This document shows, piece after piece, positions 53,447 through 62,788 of a stretch of DNA of 64,000 nt; position 1 is the stretch's first letter, and every line of letters begins with the position of its first letter. Below the pieces are notes generated by a model that saw only the letters and a list, made by a program, of their open reading frames with translations, did not search any database and was not told the origin of the DNA. The stretch comes from Falsiroseomonas selenitidurans. GTDB lineage: Bacteria; Pseudomonadota; Alphaproteobacteria; Acetobacterales; Acetobacteraceae. The DNA lies in the NCBI RefSeq assembly GCF_012103215.1, contig NZ_JAAVNE010000025.1:1-64000 (forward strand), written 5' to 3'. The translations under genes were made by a program, and so were the position numbers.

Positions 53447-53575
53447 GCCTCAATCGCCGTCGCCGGCATCCGCCGGCCTGGCTGCGCGCCAACGGGCGCG
53501 GCCGCCATTCGCCCGCCTGCCCGCCCGCGGCGGGCGCGGATTCACCTCACAGGGACAGGGCCTGAATCCGGCAGG

Positions 53576-54640
53576 TCACGGCGCCCAGCGCGCCAGCGGG
53601 ATCCGCACCCGGGCTTCCAGGCCGGCGGCCGCCCAGTCCAGCACCAGCGTGCCGCCCAGCCGGCGGATCTGCGACTGCACCACCGCCATGCCGGTGCCGC
53701 GGCGCAATGGCGGGCCGGCCAGAGGCGGCCCGCCCTGTTCCGCCCAATGCAGCGCCACCTGCCCGTCCGCCGCCCGCGCGGCGATCCGCACGCAGCCCTG
53801 CGGGTTGCGGAAGGCGCCGTGCTTGGCGGCGTTGGTGGCGAGCTCGTGCAGCAGCATCGCCACCGGCTGGACCGCGGCCGGCGCCAGGTCCGGCACCCGG
53901 TCCAGCGCCAGGCAAAGGTGGTCCGCATAGGCGGCCAGCTCCGACCCGATCAGGGCCGCCAGCGGCGTCGGCCCCTGGCCGGCCTGGTCCAGCAGGCTGT
54001 GGGTGCGGGCCAGGGAGAGGATGCGTGCCTCCAGCCGGTGGCGGTAATCCGGCAGGTCATCCGCCTGGGTCAGGCGCACCAGGGATTGCACCACGGACAG
54101 GGTGTTGTTGGCGCGATGATTGACCTCCCGCGCCAGCAGGGCCTGGCGCTCCTCCGCCTCCACCGCCTCGGTCACGTCGCGCAGCATGCCGACGATGTGG
54201 GTGCGGGCGCCGGGCGGGCCGAACATGCGGCCGAGGAATTCGATGCAGCGGATCGCGCGATCGGTCTGGCGGATGATGCGCACGCGCTCGCAATAGGTGT
54301 CGCGGCCCCGCTCGCCGCGCAGATCGGCCTCGAAGGTGGCGCGGGCGGCGGCCTTGTCGTCCGGGTGGTAGCACTCCCAGAAGGGGGTGCGGTCCACCGG
54401 CATGCGGGGCGGCGGTGGCAGGCCGAACATGGTGAAGGCGTTGGGGCTGATCTCCGCCAGGCCCGTCGTCAGGTCGGTCTCGAAGAAGGCGATGCCGAAA
54501 TTCTCCATCGCCAGCCGGCCGCGTTCCCGCCCGGCATGGGATCCGAAGTCCAGGCCGATCCTCGCGCCGGGGCCCCGCCGCACCATGCCTTCGGCACCTT
54601 CTGCGTCGCCGCCTGCATCCTGGGCATAATCGGAGCCCAC
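53576..54640 (-). CDS. PAS-domain HWE/HisKA_2 family sensor kinase
   Basis: A 354-residue soluble kinase. A PAS domain covers about residues 45-160 (FFETDLTTGLAEISPNAFTMFGL, in parts). The kinase core has LAREVNHRANNTLSVVQSLV with the phospho-acceptor His, MLLHELATNAAKHGA and GTGMAVVQSQIRRLGG, typical of the HWE/HisKA_2 group that often serves general stress (PhyR) or light/redox signalling. No regulator gene is adjacent. The GTG at 54640 is 7 bases after the azlD stop; an ATG at 54586 is possible. Confidence 0.87.
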   Translation of the reverse strand: MGSDYAQDAGGDAEGAEGMVRRGPGARIGLDFGSHAGRERGRLAMENFGIAFFETDLTTGLAEISPNAFTMFGLPPPPRMPVDRTPFWECYHPDDKAAARATFEADLRGERGRDTYCERVRIIRQTDRAIRCIEFLGRMFGPPGARTHIVGMLRDVTEAVEAEERQALLAREVNHRANNTLSVVQSLVRLTQADDLPDYRHRLEARILSLARTHSLLDQAGQGPTPLAALIGSELAAYADHLCLALDRVPDLAPAAVQPVAMLLHELATNAAKHGAFRNPQGCVRIAARAADGQVALHWAEQGGPPLAGPPLRRGTGMAVVQSQIRRLGGTLVLDWAAAGLEARVRIPLARWAP

Positions 54641-54646
54641 GCGCCA

Positions 54647-54970
54647 TCAACCCGTGGCGAGCCGCGCGAGCAGCAGCGTCGCCAGCCCGCCCAGCATCGC
54701 CGGCAGCAGCCGGGAGCCGAAGGCCCGCCAGGCCAGCGCGCCGCCGGCCAAGCCGGCCAGGCGCGCCGCCAGCGGCACCGTCGCCAGCAGCCCGGACGGC
54801 GCGGCAATGGCCAGGGTGACGAAGGCTGCCAGCGTGGCGACGGAGACGGTCGAGGCCCAGGCAATGGCCGGGTGGTCCGGCCGCAGCGCGCCGCCCAGCA
54901 GCAGCCCGGCGCCGCGCAGCAGCAGGCCGACCAGCACCGTCAGGCCCAGGGCGAGGTCTGCCTGGGTCAT
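54647..54970 (-). CDS. azlD: AzlD family branched-chain amino acid exporter subunit
   Basis: A 107-residue protein with four hydrophobic segments, the LRGAGLLLGGALRP link and the family's short length. It works with AzlC in export of branched-chain amino acids or analogues. The start overlaps the azlC stop (ATGA). Confidence 0.88.
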   Translation of the reverse strand: MTQADLALGLTVLVGLLLRGAGLLLGGALRPDHPAIAWASTVSVATLAAFVTLAIAAPSGLLATVPLAARLAGLAGGALAWRAFGSRLLPAMLGGLATLLLARLATG

Positions 54971-55659
54971 CGCGGCCGCCCCGGCCAGTGCCTTCGCAGC
55001 AGGAAGGCGAGCGTGCCGCCCAGCAGCCCGGCCGCCGGCAGCCCCCAGGCGCCGCCGATCCCCCAGGCCAGCGGCGCCGCCAGCACACCGGCGATCAGCG
55101 CGGGCGCAACGCCGGGCCTGCCCGCATCGGCGGCCAGCAGCAGGGCGAAATACAGCGGGTTGGCGAACAGCAGCGCCGCCCGGAACGCCACCGGCAGCGC
55201 CGGCGCCGCCAGATGCCCGGCCGCGGTGGCCGCCATCGCGACGCACCAGGAGGCCAGGGCGAAGCCCAGGAACCAGGGCAGGCGCCTGGCGTCCGGCAAG
55301 GCGGGCATGGCGCGCATGCCGGCGGCCCAGGGGGTGATGGCGATGAAGGGCAGGGCCAGCCAGCGCAGCCGCCGCCGGCCGAGCAGCGGGGCGATGGCCA
55401 CCGCCATGGGCAGGAAGCGCGCATTGGCCGCCGTTGCCGCGATGGTGGCCGGCAGGGCGGCGCCGCCCGTCGCGGTCACCTGCAGCAGCACGAGCTGCCC
55501 GGCCATGCCATAGACCGCGCCCGTGCAGGCCAGCGCCCAGCCCAGCGCCAGCCCGGCTTCCGCCACCGCGGCGCCGAAGGCCAGGAAGGTGGCACCCATG
55601 GCCAGCGCCGGCGCCCCCAGCGCCTGGCCTGCTCCCCGAATGGCGGCGCTTGATGGCAT
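54967..55659 (-). CDS. azlC: AzlC family branched-chain amino acid exporter subunit
   Basis: A 230-residue inner-membrane protein with about six membrane segments. The GAVYGMAGQLVLLQV, NARFLPMAVAIAP and NPLYFALLL motifs are those of AzlC/YgaZ. With AzlD it forms the export system. The first gene of a two-gene operon followed by the PAS kinase. Confidence 0.9.
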   Translation of the reverse strand: MPSSAAIRGAGQALGAPALAMGATFLAFGAAVAEAGLALGWALACTGAVYGMAGQLVLLQVTATGGAALPATIAATAANARFLPMAVAIAPLLGRRRLRWLALPFIAITPWAAGMRAMPALPDARRLPWFLGFALASWCVAMAATAAGHLAAPALPVAFRAALLFANPLYFALLLAADAGRPGVAPALIAGVLAAPLAWGIGGAWGLPAAGLLGGTLAFLLRRHWPGRPR

Positions 55660-55784
55660 GCGGCACAGAGTGGCGCGGCGCCGGAGTCCTGTCAGCCCAG
55701 GCGTCGCCTGGAAACCGCGCCCGCCGAAGGCGGACGAGCGGACGGATGGCCGCCGCGCCTGGTGGGCGGATGCCGGCGTCTGCG

Positions 55785-55808
55785 GCGGTGATCGGCCGCG
55801 ATCACCGC
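55785..55808 (-). terminator. Hairpin downstream of the EcsC-like gene
   Basis: GCGGTGATC and GATCACCGC form a perfect nine-base stem around GGCCGC, ten bases past the EcsC stop on the minus strand. No T-run follows. Its core matches the hairpin at 53427-53446. Confidence 0.55.
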
Positions 55809-55817
55809 GACCTGGTC

Positions 55818-56639
55818 TCAGCCCGTGAAGCGGGCGTCGCGCAGCCGGGCGAGATCCTCATAGGCCGCCCTCACCGCCACCGCGCCATGCCGGCGTTCCA
55901 GGCGGCGGACGGTGAAATGGCCCTCCGCGACACCGCGGAAATGCTCCAGAAAGGCGATGTTCACCGCGGCGCCGGCCGCTGCGCCGATCACCGGCGCGGC
56001 CTGCGCCGACAGCTTCAGTGCCACCGGCCCGCCGAAGCGGCCGGCGATGGTGCCGAGGAAGCCGGGCAGCAGGCCGCCCACCAGCCCCTTGGTGGTGACG
56101 CCCTTCAGCGCCTCCGCCAGGGCCAGCCGCACGGCGAAATAGCCGGATTCCGCGGCGTCGTCGCGCGTGTCGCGGCCACCGATGGCGAAGACCTTCAGGC
56201 ATTCTGCGGCAATCAGCGGGTCGCCCAGCGCCTCCCCATTCGCTTCCGCCACCGCGGCGATCTGGCGCAGCAGCAGGGTGGTGGAGACCGGCAGTTCCAT
56301 CAGCGTGCCGGGCAGGCCGAAGGCGCCGCCCGCGGCCCCGGCCGCGGCCGCCAGCCCGCGGTGGAACCAGGCCGCCGGCAGCGGGGTGGGGTTGGCCGAG
56401 GGCTGCGCGCGCAGCGCCGCCTGCATGGCCGAGGACAGCGCCCGCTTCACCGCGCCATCCAGCATCGCCTGCGCCGGCCCGGGCAGCCGGTTCTTCAGCG
56501 CCTCGATCGGCGTGCCGATGGCGGCCGAGAAGCGCGCGGCGAGCGACACATCCTCAAGCTGCGCCACGGCGCGGGCCAGTTCGGCGCGGGCGGCCTCGGG
56601 CAGGATGTCGGGCGGGGGCGGGGCGATGGTGAGGGACAT
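55818..56639 (-). CDS. EcsC family protein
   Basis: A 273-residue protein with the EcsC features: LPGTLMELPVSTTLLLRQIAAVAE, ECLKVFAIGG, GYFAVRLALAEALKG, and two Gly/Ala-rich hydrophobic segments (about residues 95-110 and 210-230) that may insert in membranes. In Bacillus EcsC lies with an ABC transporter; here it stands alone. Function unknown. Confidence 0.85.
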   Translation of the reverse strand: MSLTIAPPPPDILPEAARAELARAVAQLEDVSLAARFSAAIGTPIEALKNRLPGPAQAMLDGAVKRALSSAMQAALRAQPSANPTPLPAAWFHRGLAAAAGAAGGAFGLPGTLMELPVSTTLLLRQIAAVAEANGEALGDPLIAAECLKVFAIGGRDTRDDAAESGYFAVRLALAEALKGVTTKGLVGGLLPGFLGTIAGRFGGPVALKLSAQAAPVIGAAAGAAVNIAFLEHFRGVAEGHFTVRRLERRHGAVAVRAAYEDLARLRDARFTG

Positions 56640-56657
56640 GGCAGGAGATATGGGGTG

Positions 56658-57047
56658 TCAGGGGCGCGCTTGGGTATGGGCCCGCAGCCAGAGGGCGAAT
56701 TCACTTTCGGACATTTCCCCTGTTGCGACTGACAACATGGTGAGGACGCAGTTTGCGTCGTCGGCGGTGAGGTCGAGACCGTTCAGCCCGAGGAAGGTCT
56801 CGACCGCCACAAAGGCCGTGCGCTTGTTGCCATCGATGAAGGGATGGTTGCGGGCGATGCCGCAACCCCGCGCCGCAGCCAGGGCGGGAAGGTCTGCAGC
56901 TTCATAGCTTGCCAGGTTCAATGGTCGGGCAAGCGCGCTCTCGAGCAGGCCGCGGTCCCGCATGCCTTCGCCGCCGCCATGTTCGGAAATCTGTTCTTCA
57001 TGGATGGCCAGGGCGACATCCAAGGCGATCCAGGTGATGTCGGCCAT
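56658..57047 (-). CDS. doc: Doc/Fic-type toxin (death-on-curing family)
   Basis: A 129-residue protein with the Fic motif HPFIDGNKRTAF (H68, N74, K75, R76). The ending NKR matches phage P1 Doc, whose Lys makes it a kinase of EF-Tu, while the first part (HPFxDG) is nearer to AMP-transferring Fic proteins. The preceding LNLASYEAADLPALAAARGCGIARN segment is typical of chromosomal Doc. It follows the AbrB-type gene by 13 bases, the normal antitoxin-toxin order, so it is probably neutralised by that protein. Confidence 0.88.
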   Translation of the reverse strand: MADITWIALDVALAIHEEQISEHGGGEGMRDRGLLESALARPLNLASYEAADLPALAAARGCGIARNHPFIDGNKRTAFVAVETFLGLNGLDLTADDANCVLTMLSVATGEMSESEFALWLRAHTQARP

Positions 57048-57060
57048 CACCTGAACGCCA

Positions 57061-57285
57061 TCACTTGGCGAGTTCGCGCAACACCGCACGCCGGCGGCGC
57101 ATCACCGCCCGGGCTTCTTCCATCTGCCTTTCGAACTCCGGATCGGCACGCTTCAAGCGAATGCCGTCCGGGCTGTCCACCATGTGCAGCGTGTCGCCCT
57201 CCCGAAGGTCGAGCTTCGAGAGCACGTCCTTCGGCAGGACGACGCCGACCGAATTGCCGATCGCCCGCAGCTTGAGGGTTGCCAT
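57061..57285 (-). CDS. AbrB/MazE-type antitoxin
   Basis: A 74-residue protein whose first 45 residues form a swapped-hairpin AbrB fold (LRAIGNSVGVVLPKDVLSKLDLREGDTLHMV, in parts) that binds DNA. The C-terminal part is charged and helical and should wrap the toxin. GGAGG lies 5 bases before the ATG at 57285. A promoter and two symmetric elements upstream fit autoregulation. Confidence 0.88.
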   Translation of the reverse strand: MATLKLRAIGNSVGVVLPKDVLSKLDLREGDTLHMVDSPDGIRLKRADPEFERQMEEARAVMRRRRAVLRELAK

Positions 57286-57329
57286 GCATGCCTCCATCGT
57301 TCGCCAGTAGAGTTGGCGTGTCAACAGAA

Positions 57330-57358
57330 GTTATAACCGTTGGATTTTCCAACGTCCA
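57330..57358 (-). promoter_or_regulatory. Candidate promoter of the AbrB/Doc module with embedded operator
   Basis: TGGACG (57358-57353), a 17-base spacer and TATAAC (57335-57330) face the antitoxin gene. The spacer holds the inverted repeat GTTGGA/TCCAAC (57339-57353), and GTTATAAC, which overlaps the -10, is itself a palindrome. The expected transcript would have a 40-base leader with the visible GGAGG. Binding of the antitoxin here is inference. Confidence 0.55.
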
Positions 57359-57370
57359 TGGCATTTGGCC

Positions 57371-58687
57371 CTACAGGATGAACTTCGACAGATCCGCATT
57401 CCCCGCCAGCGGCCCCACCCGGCTGCGCACCAGCTCGGCATCCACCGAAATACTCTCCCCGCCCCGGTCGGAGGCGGTGAAGGAGATCTCGTCCAGCAGC
57501 CGTTCCATCACCGTCGCCAGACGCCGTGCGCCAATGTTTTCCACCGTCGCATTGATCTCGGCGGCGAGGTCCGCGATCGCGTCCGTCGCGCCCTCGGTGA
57601 TGTCGAGCGTGACACCCTCCGTCCCCAGCAGCGCGATATACTGCTTCACCAGCGAATGCTCGGGCTCGGTCAGGATCCGCCGGAAATCCTCGCGCGTCAG
57701 GGCGGAGAGTTCCACGCGGATCGGCAGGCGGCCCTGCAATTCGGGCAGCAGGTCGCTGGGCTTGGCCTGGTGGAAGGCGCCGGAGGTGATGAACAGGATG
57801 TGGTCGGTCTTCACCGGCCCATGCTTGGTGGTGACGGTCGTGCCCTCGATCAGCGGCAGCAGGTCCCGCTGCACGCCCTCGCGGGAGACGTCGCCGCCGC
57901 GCACGCCGCCCTCGCCGGTGCGGGCGCAGACCTTGTCGATCTCGTCGATGAAGACGATGCCGTTGTTCTCGGCATTGGCGATCGCCTCGCGGTTCAGCGC
58001 CTCCTGGTCCAGCAGCTTGTCGGCCTCGTCCTTCACCAGGTGCTGGCGGGCCTCGGCCACCTGCATCCGGCGCGGCTTGGTGCGGCCGCCGAACATCTTG
58101 CCCAGCATCTCCTGCATGTTGCCCATCTGCGGCGGCATGCCGGGCATGTCCATCATGCCGATGGGGGCGGCCTGCTCCGCCACCTGCACCTCGATCTCCC
58201 GCGTCTCCAGGCTGCCGTCGCGCAGCATGCGGCGGAACTTCTGGCGGGTTTCGCCGGCGGCACCCTCGCCCACCAGGGCGCTGACCAGCCTTTCCTCCGC
58301 ATTCAGCTCGGCCTTCGCCTGCACCGCCTTGCGGGAGTTTTCCCGGGTTTGCGTGATCGAAACCTCGATCAGATCCCGGATGATGCTTTCGACGTCGCGG
58401 CCGACATAGCCGACCTCGGTGAACTTCGTGGCCTCCACCTTCAGGAAGGGGGCGTTGGCCAGGCGCGCCAGGCGGCGGGCGATCTCGGTCTTGCCGCAGC
58501 CGGTCGGGCCGATCATCAGGATGTTCTTCGGCACCACCTCCTCCCGCAAGCCGCTGGGAAGCTGCTGGCGCCGCCAGCGGTTGCGCAGCGCGATGGCGAC
58601 CGCGCGCTTGGCGTCCTTCTGGCCGACGATGTGGCGGTCCAGCTCCGAGACGATCTCCCGGGGGGACAGGTTTACCGTTTCCGTCAC
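57371..58687 (-). CDS. hslU: ATP-dependent protease ATPase subunit HslU
   Basis: A 438-residue AAA+ unfoldase. [23 protein letters not shown], the Walker [26 protein letters not shown] (the pore GYVG loop) and Walker [10 protein letters not shown] are present, and the C-terminus LSKFIL inserts in HslV. It feeds proteins to the HslV peptidase. The start is a GTG overlapping the hslV stop (GTGA). Confidence 0.97.
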   Translation of the reverse strand: MTETVNLSPREIVSELDRHIVGQKDAKRAVAIALRNRWRRQQLPSGLREEVVPKNILMIGPTGCGKTEIARRLARLANAPFLKVEATKFTEVGYVGRDVESIIRDLIEVSITQTRENSRKAVQAKAELNAEERLVSALVGEGAAGETRQKFRRMLRDGSLETREIEVQVAEQAAPIGMMDMPGMPPQMGNMQEMLGKMFGGRTKPRRMQVAEARQHLVKDEADKLLDQEALNREAIANAENNGIVFIDEIDKVCARTGEGGVRGGDVSREGVQRDLLPLIEGTTVTTKHGPVKTDHILFITSGAFHQAKPSDLLPELQGRLPIRVELSALTREDFRRILTEPEHSLVKQYIALLGTEGVTLDITEGATDAIADLAAEINATVENIGARRLATVMERLLDEISFTASDRGGESISVDAELVRSRVGPLAGNADLSKFIL

Positions 58688-59247
58688 GATTCGATCACTT
58701 CGAGCACGATGTTGCCATTGGTGTAGACGCAGATGCCGGCCGCGATCGCCATGGACCGCCGCGCGATCTCCTCGGCCGACAGCCCGTCCACCGGCAGCAG
58801 CGCCCGCGCCGCGGCCAGGGCGAAATTGCCGCCGGAGCCGATGCCGATGATGGCGTCCTCCGGTTCCAGCACATCGCCCTGGCCGGTCAGCAGCAGGCTG
58901 CGCTTGCCGTCGGCCACCGCCAGCAGCGCCTCCAGCCGCCGCAGGTAGCGGTCCGTGCGCCAATCCTTGGCAAGCTCGACGCAGGCGCGTTCCAGCTGGT
59001 CCGGGAAGCGTTCCAGCTTGGCTTCCAGCCGTTCCAGCAGGGTGAAGGCATCGGCCGTGGCGCCGGCGAAGCCGGCCAGGACACGGCCCTGGGCGATGCG
59101 GCGGACCTTGCGGGCATTGCCCTTGACGACGGTCTGGCCAAGCGAGACCTGGCCATCGCCGGCCATGGCAACCCGGCCATCCTTGCGGACGCAGAGGATG
59201 GTTGTGCCGTGCCAGCCGAGGGGATCGTGGGGAGTGGGGGATATCAT
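58684..59247 (-). CDS. hslV: ATP-dependent protease proteolytic subunit HslV
   Basis: A 187-residue N-terminal-nucleophile hydrolase. A 14-residue leader (to WHG) is removed to expose the Thr of [20 protein letters not shown] and [17 protein letters not shown] are typical. With HslU it degrades misfolded proteins. The gene is divergent from hisB, 104 bases away; both promoters must lie there. Confidence 0.97.
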   Translation of the reverse strand: MISPTPHDPLGWHGTTILCVRKDGRVAMAGDGQVSLGQTVVKGNARKVRRIAQGRVLAGFAGATADAFTLLERLEAKLERFPDQLERACVELAKDWRTDRYLRRLEALLAVADGKRSLLLTGQGDVLEPEDAIIGIGSGGNFALAAARALLPVDGLSAEEIARRSMAIAAGICVYTNGNIVLEVIES

Positions 59248-59351
59248 GGTGACCGCGCATGTGGCACCGCGACCCGCCTGCGACAACACTCGCCCCGTGG
59301 CGCGGCCGATCCCCCTCGCCAACCGGCGCCCCGCGGCGTAAACCGGCGCCC

Positions 59352-59978
59352 ATGGACGGGCAACTCAACCAGAACGGGAATATCGCGCGGCGCGCCACCA
59401 TCGCCCGCGCCACCTCGGAAACCGATATCCGCCTGACGCTGGACCTGGATGGGTCCGGCCGAGCGGAGGTGGCGACCGGGGTCGGCTTCTTCGACCACAT
59501 GCTGACCGCGCTCGCCCGCCATTCCCTGATGGACCTGGCGGCGGCGGCGAAGGGCGACCTGCATATCGACGACCACCACACGGTGGAGGATGTGGGCATC
59601 GTGCTCGGCCAGGCGCTGCGCCAGGCGCTGGGCGACAAGCGCGGGATCCGGCGCTACGGCCAAAGCCTGCTGCCGATGGACGAGGCGCTGGCGGAGGCCG
59701 CACTCGACATCTCCGGCCGCCCCTTCCTGGCCTGGGACGTCGCCTTCCAGCGCCCCAAGATCGGCAGCTTCGACACCGAGCTGGTGGAGGAATTCTTCCG
59801 CGCCTTCGCCTTCAATGCCGGCATCACCCTGCATGTGACGTTGAAAGCCGGCACCAACGCGCACCATGTTGCCGAAGCGTGCTTCAAGGCCGTCGCCCGC
59901 GCGCTGCGGATGGCGGTGGAGATGGACCCGCGGACTGCCGGGGTCATCCCGTCCACCAAAGGCTCTCTGGAGGGCTGA
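59352..59978 (+). CDS. hisB: Imidazoleglycerol-phosphate dehydratase
   Basis: A 208-residue dehydratase with the two metal-binding blocks [11 protein letters not shown] and [12 protein letters not shown], and [13 protein letters not shown]. It forms imidazole acetol phosphate in histidine synthesis. First gene of the his run; the next start is one base after its stop. Confidence 0.97.
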   Translation: MDGQLNQNGNIARRATIARATSETDIRLTLDLDGSGRAEVATGVGFFDHMLTALARHSLMDLAAAAKGDLHIDDHHTVEDVGIVLGQALRQALGDKRGIRRYGQSLLPMDEALAEAALDISGRPFLAWDVAFQRPKIGSFDTELVEEFFRAFAFNAGITLHVTLKAGTNAHHVAEACFKAVARALRMAVEMDPRTAGVIPSTKGSLEG

Positions 59979-59979
59979 G

Positions 59980-60381
59980 ATGCGGCTCTTCACCGTCCAT
60001 GCCGAACCGCCCCCGCCCAGCGGGGGGCCGGAAGGGTGGCCCGAACCCAAGGCCCGCCCGCCGGTCCTGGTGCGCGAGGGCTTTGCCCTGGCCGCCTTCC
60101 TGCTGGGCGTCCTCTGGCTGCTGTGGCACCGCCTGTGGTGGGAGGCGCTGGGCTTCCTGGCGCTGACCCTGGCCATCGCCCTGCTGCTGCCGGACCCCCT
60201 CGATGGCGCGGCGCTGCTGGCGCTGCATCTCCTGGCGGGCTTCGAGGCGCGGGACCGGCTGCGCGCCCGGCTTGCCCGCCAGGGACGGCCGCTGGCAGGG
60301 GTGGTGGCGGCACCGGATGAGGAAATCGCCTGGTTCCGCCTGGTGCAGCAGCGGCCCGACCTGGTGCGGGCGGCGCCATGA
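59980..60381 (+). CDS. DUF2628-like membrane protein within the his operon
   Basis: A 133-residue protein. MRLFTVHAEPPPP at the N-terminus, LVREGFALAAFLLGVLWLLWHRLWWEA with the first membrane segment, and LLAGFEARDRLRARL near the second, fit the DUF2628 proteins found between hisB and hisH in Rhodospirillales. The function is unknown. It starts one base after hisB and overlaps hisH by 4 bases. Confidence 0.78.
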   Translation: MRLFTVHAEPPPPSGGPEGWPEPKARPPVLVREGFALAAFLLGVLWLLWHRLWWEALGFLALTLAIALLLPDPLDGAALLALHLLAGFEARDRLRARLARQGRPLAGVVAAPDEEIAWFRLVQQRPDLVRAAP

Positions 60382-61031
60382 AGATCGCCATCGTTGATCC
60401 CGGCTCGGGCAACCTCGCCTCCGTGCTGCGGGCGCTGGAACGGGTGGTGGCCGAATCCGGCCGGCCGGCGGAGGTCGCCGTGACCACCGAGGCCGCCGAT
60501 GTGCGGGCGGCGGACCGTATCGTGCTGCCCGGTCAGGGCGCCTTCGCCGCCTGCCGCCGCGGCCTGGATGCCCTGCCCGGCATGGTAGCCGCACTGCAAT
60601 CTTCGGTGATCGATTCGAAGAAGCCCTTCCTCGGCATCTGCGTCGGCATGCAGCTGATGGCGCAGCGCGGGCTGGAGCATGGCGTGACGCCGGGCCTCGG
60701 CTGGATCGAGGGCGAGATCGCGCCGATGGACCCGCGCGATGCCGCCGGCGCCGCCCTGCCGCTGCCGCAGATGGGCTGGAACGGGCTGGACCTGGCGCAG
60801 CCGACGCATCCGCTGCTGGCGGGGATCGAGCCCGGGCAGCACGCCTATTTCGTGCATTCCTATGCCCTGGCCGATGGCCGGGCGGGCCAGCTTCTGGCCA
60901 GCACCGACTATGGTGGCGCCGTGGCCGCCATCGTCGGGCGGGACAATGTGGCCGGCACCCAGTTCCATGTGGAGAAAAGCAGCCGCGTCGGGCTGCGCAT
61001 CCTGGCGAATTTCCTGGCCTGGACGCCATGA
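60378..61031 (+). CDS. hisH: Imidazole glycerol phosphate synthase, glutaminase subunit
   Basis: A 217-residue class I glutamine amidotransferase. The nucleophile is C88 (LGICVGMQL) and the partner His and Glu are in FHVEKS near residue 197. It supplies ammonia to HisF. Its stop overlaps the following GNAT gene (ATGA). Confidence 0.97.
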   Translation: MKIAIVDPGSGNLASVLRALERVVAESGRPAEVAVTTEAADVRAADRIVLPGQGAFAACRRGLDALPGMVAALQSSVIDSKKPFLGICVGMQLMAQRGLEHGVTPGLGWIEGEIAPMDPRDAAGAALPLPQMGWNGLDLAQPTHPLLAGIEPGQHAYFVHSYALADGRAGQLLASTDYGGAVAAIVGRDNVAGTQFHVEKSSRVGLRILANFLAWTP

Positions 61032-61609
61032 GCACGCTGCGCGCCGGCACCCACGACATGGGGGTGGAACTCATCACCGCCATTTCGCCGCACGACCTGG
61101 CCGAACTGTGCGAGGCGACGAACGCGGCGATCATCGATGGCGGCGGCTTCGGCTGGGTGCAGAGCCAGGACCGCGCCGCGCTGGCGCGGCATTTCCGCGG
61201 CGTGCTGCTGGTGCCGGACCGGACGCTGTTCATCGCGCGCCTCGACGGCATCGTGGTGGGCAGCGCCCAGCTGGTGCGCCCGCCGCGCAACAACGAGGCG
61301 CAGGCCTTCGCCGCGCAGGTCACCCACGCCTACATCGCCCCCTATGCGCGCGGCTTCGGTCTGGCGCGGCAGTTGATCCGCCGGGTGGAGGAACACGCCG
61401 CCGGCATCGGCCTGCGCGTGCTGAACCTCGACGTGCGGGAGACGCAGGAAAGCGCCATCGCGCTGTTCGAGGGGCTTGGCTACATCCGCTGGGGCACCCA
61501 CCCCGCCTATGCAAGGGTGGACGGCCGCACCGTGGCCGGGCACTTCTACCACAAGCTGCTGGAGCCGGGCCGGGGCCGCAGCACGGACAGCCTGATCGGC
61601 CTGCGCTGA
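61028..61609 (+). CDS. GNAT acetyltransferase inside the his operon
   Basis: A 193-residue protein with a GNAT acetyl-CoA motif: [24 protein letters not shown], then [21 protein letters not shown], typical of the fold's C-terminal half. The substrate is unknown. Its 4-base overlap with hisH and 10-base gap to hisA place it in the his transcript. It is the second GNAT gene embedded in an amino-acid operon in this window. Confidence 0.88.
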   Translation: MSTLRAGTHDMGVELITAISPHDLAELCEATNAAIIDGGGFGWVQSQDRAALARHFRGVLLVPDRTLFIARLDGIVVGSAQLVRPPRNNEAQAFAAQVTHAYIAPYARGFGLARQLIRRVEEHAAGIGLRVLNLDVRETQESAIALFEGLGYIRWGTHPAYARVDGRTVAGHFYHKLLEPGRGRSTDSLIGLR

Positions 61610-61619
61610 GGATTCTCCC

Positions 61620-62348
61620 ATGGGTTTCACGCTGTATCCGGCCATCGACCTGAAGGCCGGGCAGGTGGTGCGCCTCAAGCGCGGCGACATGGCGCAGGCC
61701 ACCCTCTACAACGCCGACCCGGCGGCGCAGGCGGTGGATTTCGCCGCCGCCGGCTTCGCCTGGGTGCATGTGGTGGATCTGGACGGTGCCTTCGCCGGCA
61801 GGCCGGCCAATGTGGCCGCGGTGCAGGCCATCATCGCCGCGGTGCCGGGGCTTTCGGTGCAGCTCGGCGGCGGCATCCGGGACATGGCGACCGCCGAGGC
61901 CTGGCTGGCGGCCGGCGTCACCCGCATCATCCTCGGCTCGGCGGCGGTGAAGGACCCGGATTTCGCCCGCGCCGCCTGCCGCGCCTTTCCGGGGCGCGTG
62001 GCACTCGGCATCGATGCGCGGGACGGCTTCGTGGCCACGGAAGGCTGGGCGGAGACCAGCGGCACCACCGCGGTGGGGCTGGCCCGTGCCTTCGCCGACA
62101 GCGGCGCGGCCGCCATCATCTACACCGACATCGCCCGCGACGGCATGCTGACGGGCGTGAACCTGGCGGCGACGGCCGAACTGGCGCGCGCCGTGCCGAT
62201 CCCGGTCATCGCCTCGGGCGGCGTGGCGTCCATCGAGGACATCGTGGCGCTGCAGGCGGAAGGCGTGGTGGCCGGTGCCATCCTGGGCCGCGCGCTTTAT
62301 GACGGCCGGGTGGACCCGGCGGCGGCGCTGGCGCTGGCCGCCGGCTAG
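61620..62348 (+). CDS. hisA: ProFAR isomerase
   Basis: A 242-residue TIM barrel. [15 protein letters not shown] carries the first catalytic Asp, [10 protein letters not shown] the second, and [19 protein letters not shown] and [11 protein letters not shown] form the phosphate loops. It isomerises ProFAR in histidine synthesis. The stop forms part of the repeat that follows. Confidence 0.97.
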   Translation: MGFTLYPAIDLKAGQVVRLKRGDMAQATLYNADPAAQAVDFAAAGFAWVHVVDLDGAFAGRPANVAAVQAIIAAVPGLSVQLGGGIRDMATAEAWLAAGVTRIILGSAAVKDPDFARAACRAFPGRVALGIDARDGFVATEGWAETSGTTAVGLARAFADSGAAAIIYTDIARDGMLTGVNLAATAELARAVPIPVIASGGVASIEDIVALQAEGVVAGAILGRALYDGRVDPAAALALAAG

Positions 62349-62446
62349 AGCCGTTTCACCGCAGGCGAAGACGGTGAAGCGGCTCCAGCTCATTGTTTCG
62401 ACGCATTTTCCGAGTCGCCTTGCGAAGCCGCAAGGCTTGAAAATGC
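62348..62446. repeat. Two-part inverted repeat after hisA
   Basis: GAGCCGTTTCACCG (62348-62361) pairs with CGGTGAAGCGGCTC (62372-62385) with one mismatch, starting at the hisA stop. Then GCATTTTC (62403-62410) pairs with GAAAATGC (62439-62446) around an inner perfect stem GCCTTGCG/CGCAAGGC (62417-62436). The first part could terminate transcription inside the his operon. Both look like REP-type units. Confidence 0.8.
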
Positions 62447-62455
62447 CCTAGCCCC

Positions 62456-62677
62456 GTGCTGGCGACGGCGCTGGAACTGGCCTGGGCGGCCTGCGCCGTG
62501 CTGGCCGCCTGGCTCGGCATCCGCATCGCCCTGCTGCTGCTGCGGCGCAAGGGGCGCCTGCCCGGCGCCACCGGCCCTGGCACCCTGCTGCACCTCCGCG
62601 ACGTGCAGGGGATGCTCGGCTTCGGCCTGGCCGCCTGGGTGCTGGCGCAACTGCTGCACCGCATCAACATGGCTTGA
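62456..62677 (+). CDS. Small membrane protein, 73 aa
   Basis: A short protein with one strong membrane segment (LAWAACAVLAAWLGIRIALLLL, about residues 8-29), a basic RRKGR and a second, weaker hydrophobic part (GMLGFGLAAWVLAQLL). I recognise no family. The start is a GTG with no clear ribosome site, so the call depends on composition only. It lies between the hisA repeat and hisF. Confidence 0.5.
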   Translation: MLATALELAWAACAVLAAWLGIRIALLLLRRKGRLPGATGPGTLLHLRDVQGMLGFGLAAWVLAQLLHRINMA

Positions 62678-62788
62678 CCGCGGCGCCCCCACGCCTCAAT
62701 CACCGTCTCCGCGCCGCCGCCGCCGCTGGTGGGCGTGGCAAGCGACATGTCGGGATCTTGTCCCCCGTCCCCCTCCGGAGTGCTGCCG

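Noticed and set aside
53426..53565. Small plus-strand reading frame after the amidohydrolase gene
   Set aside because: It overlaps a hairpin and is an Arg/Pro/Gly-rich sequence with no start context.
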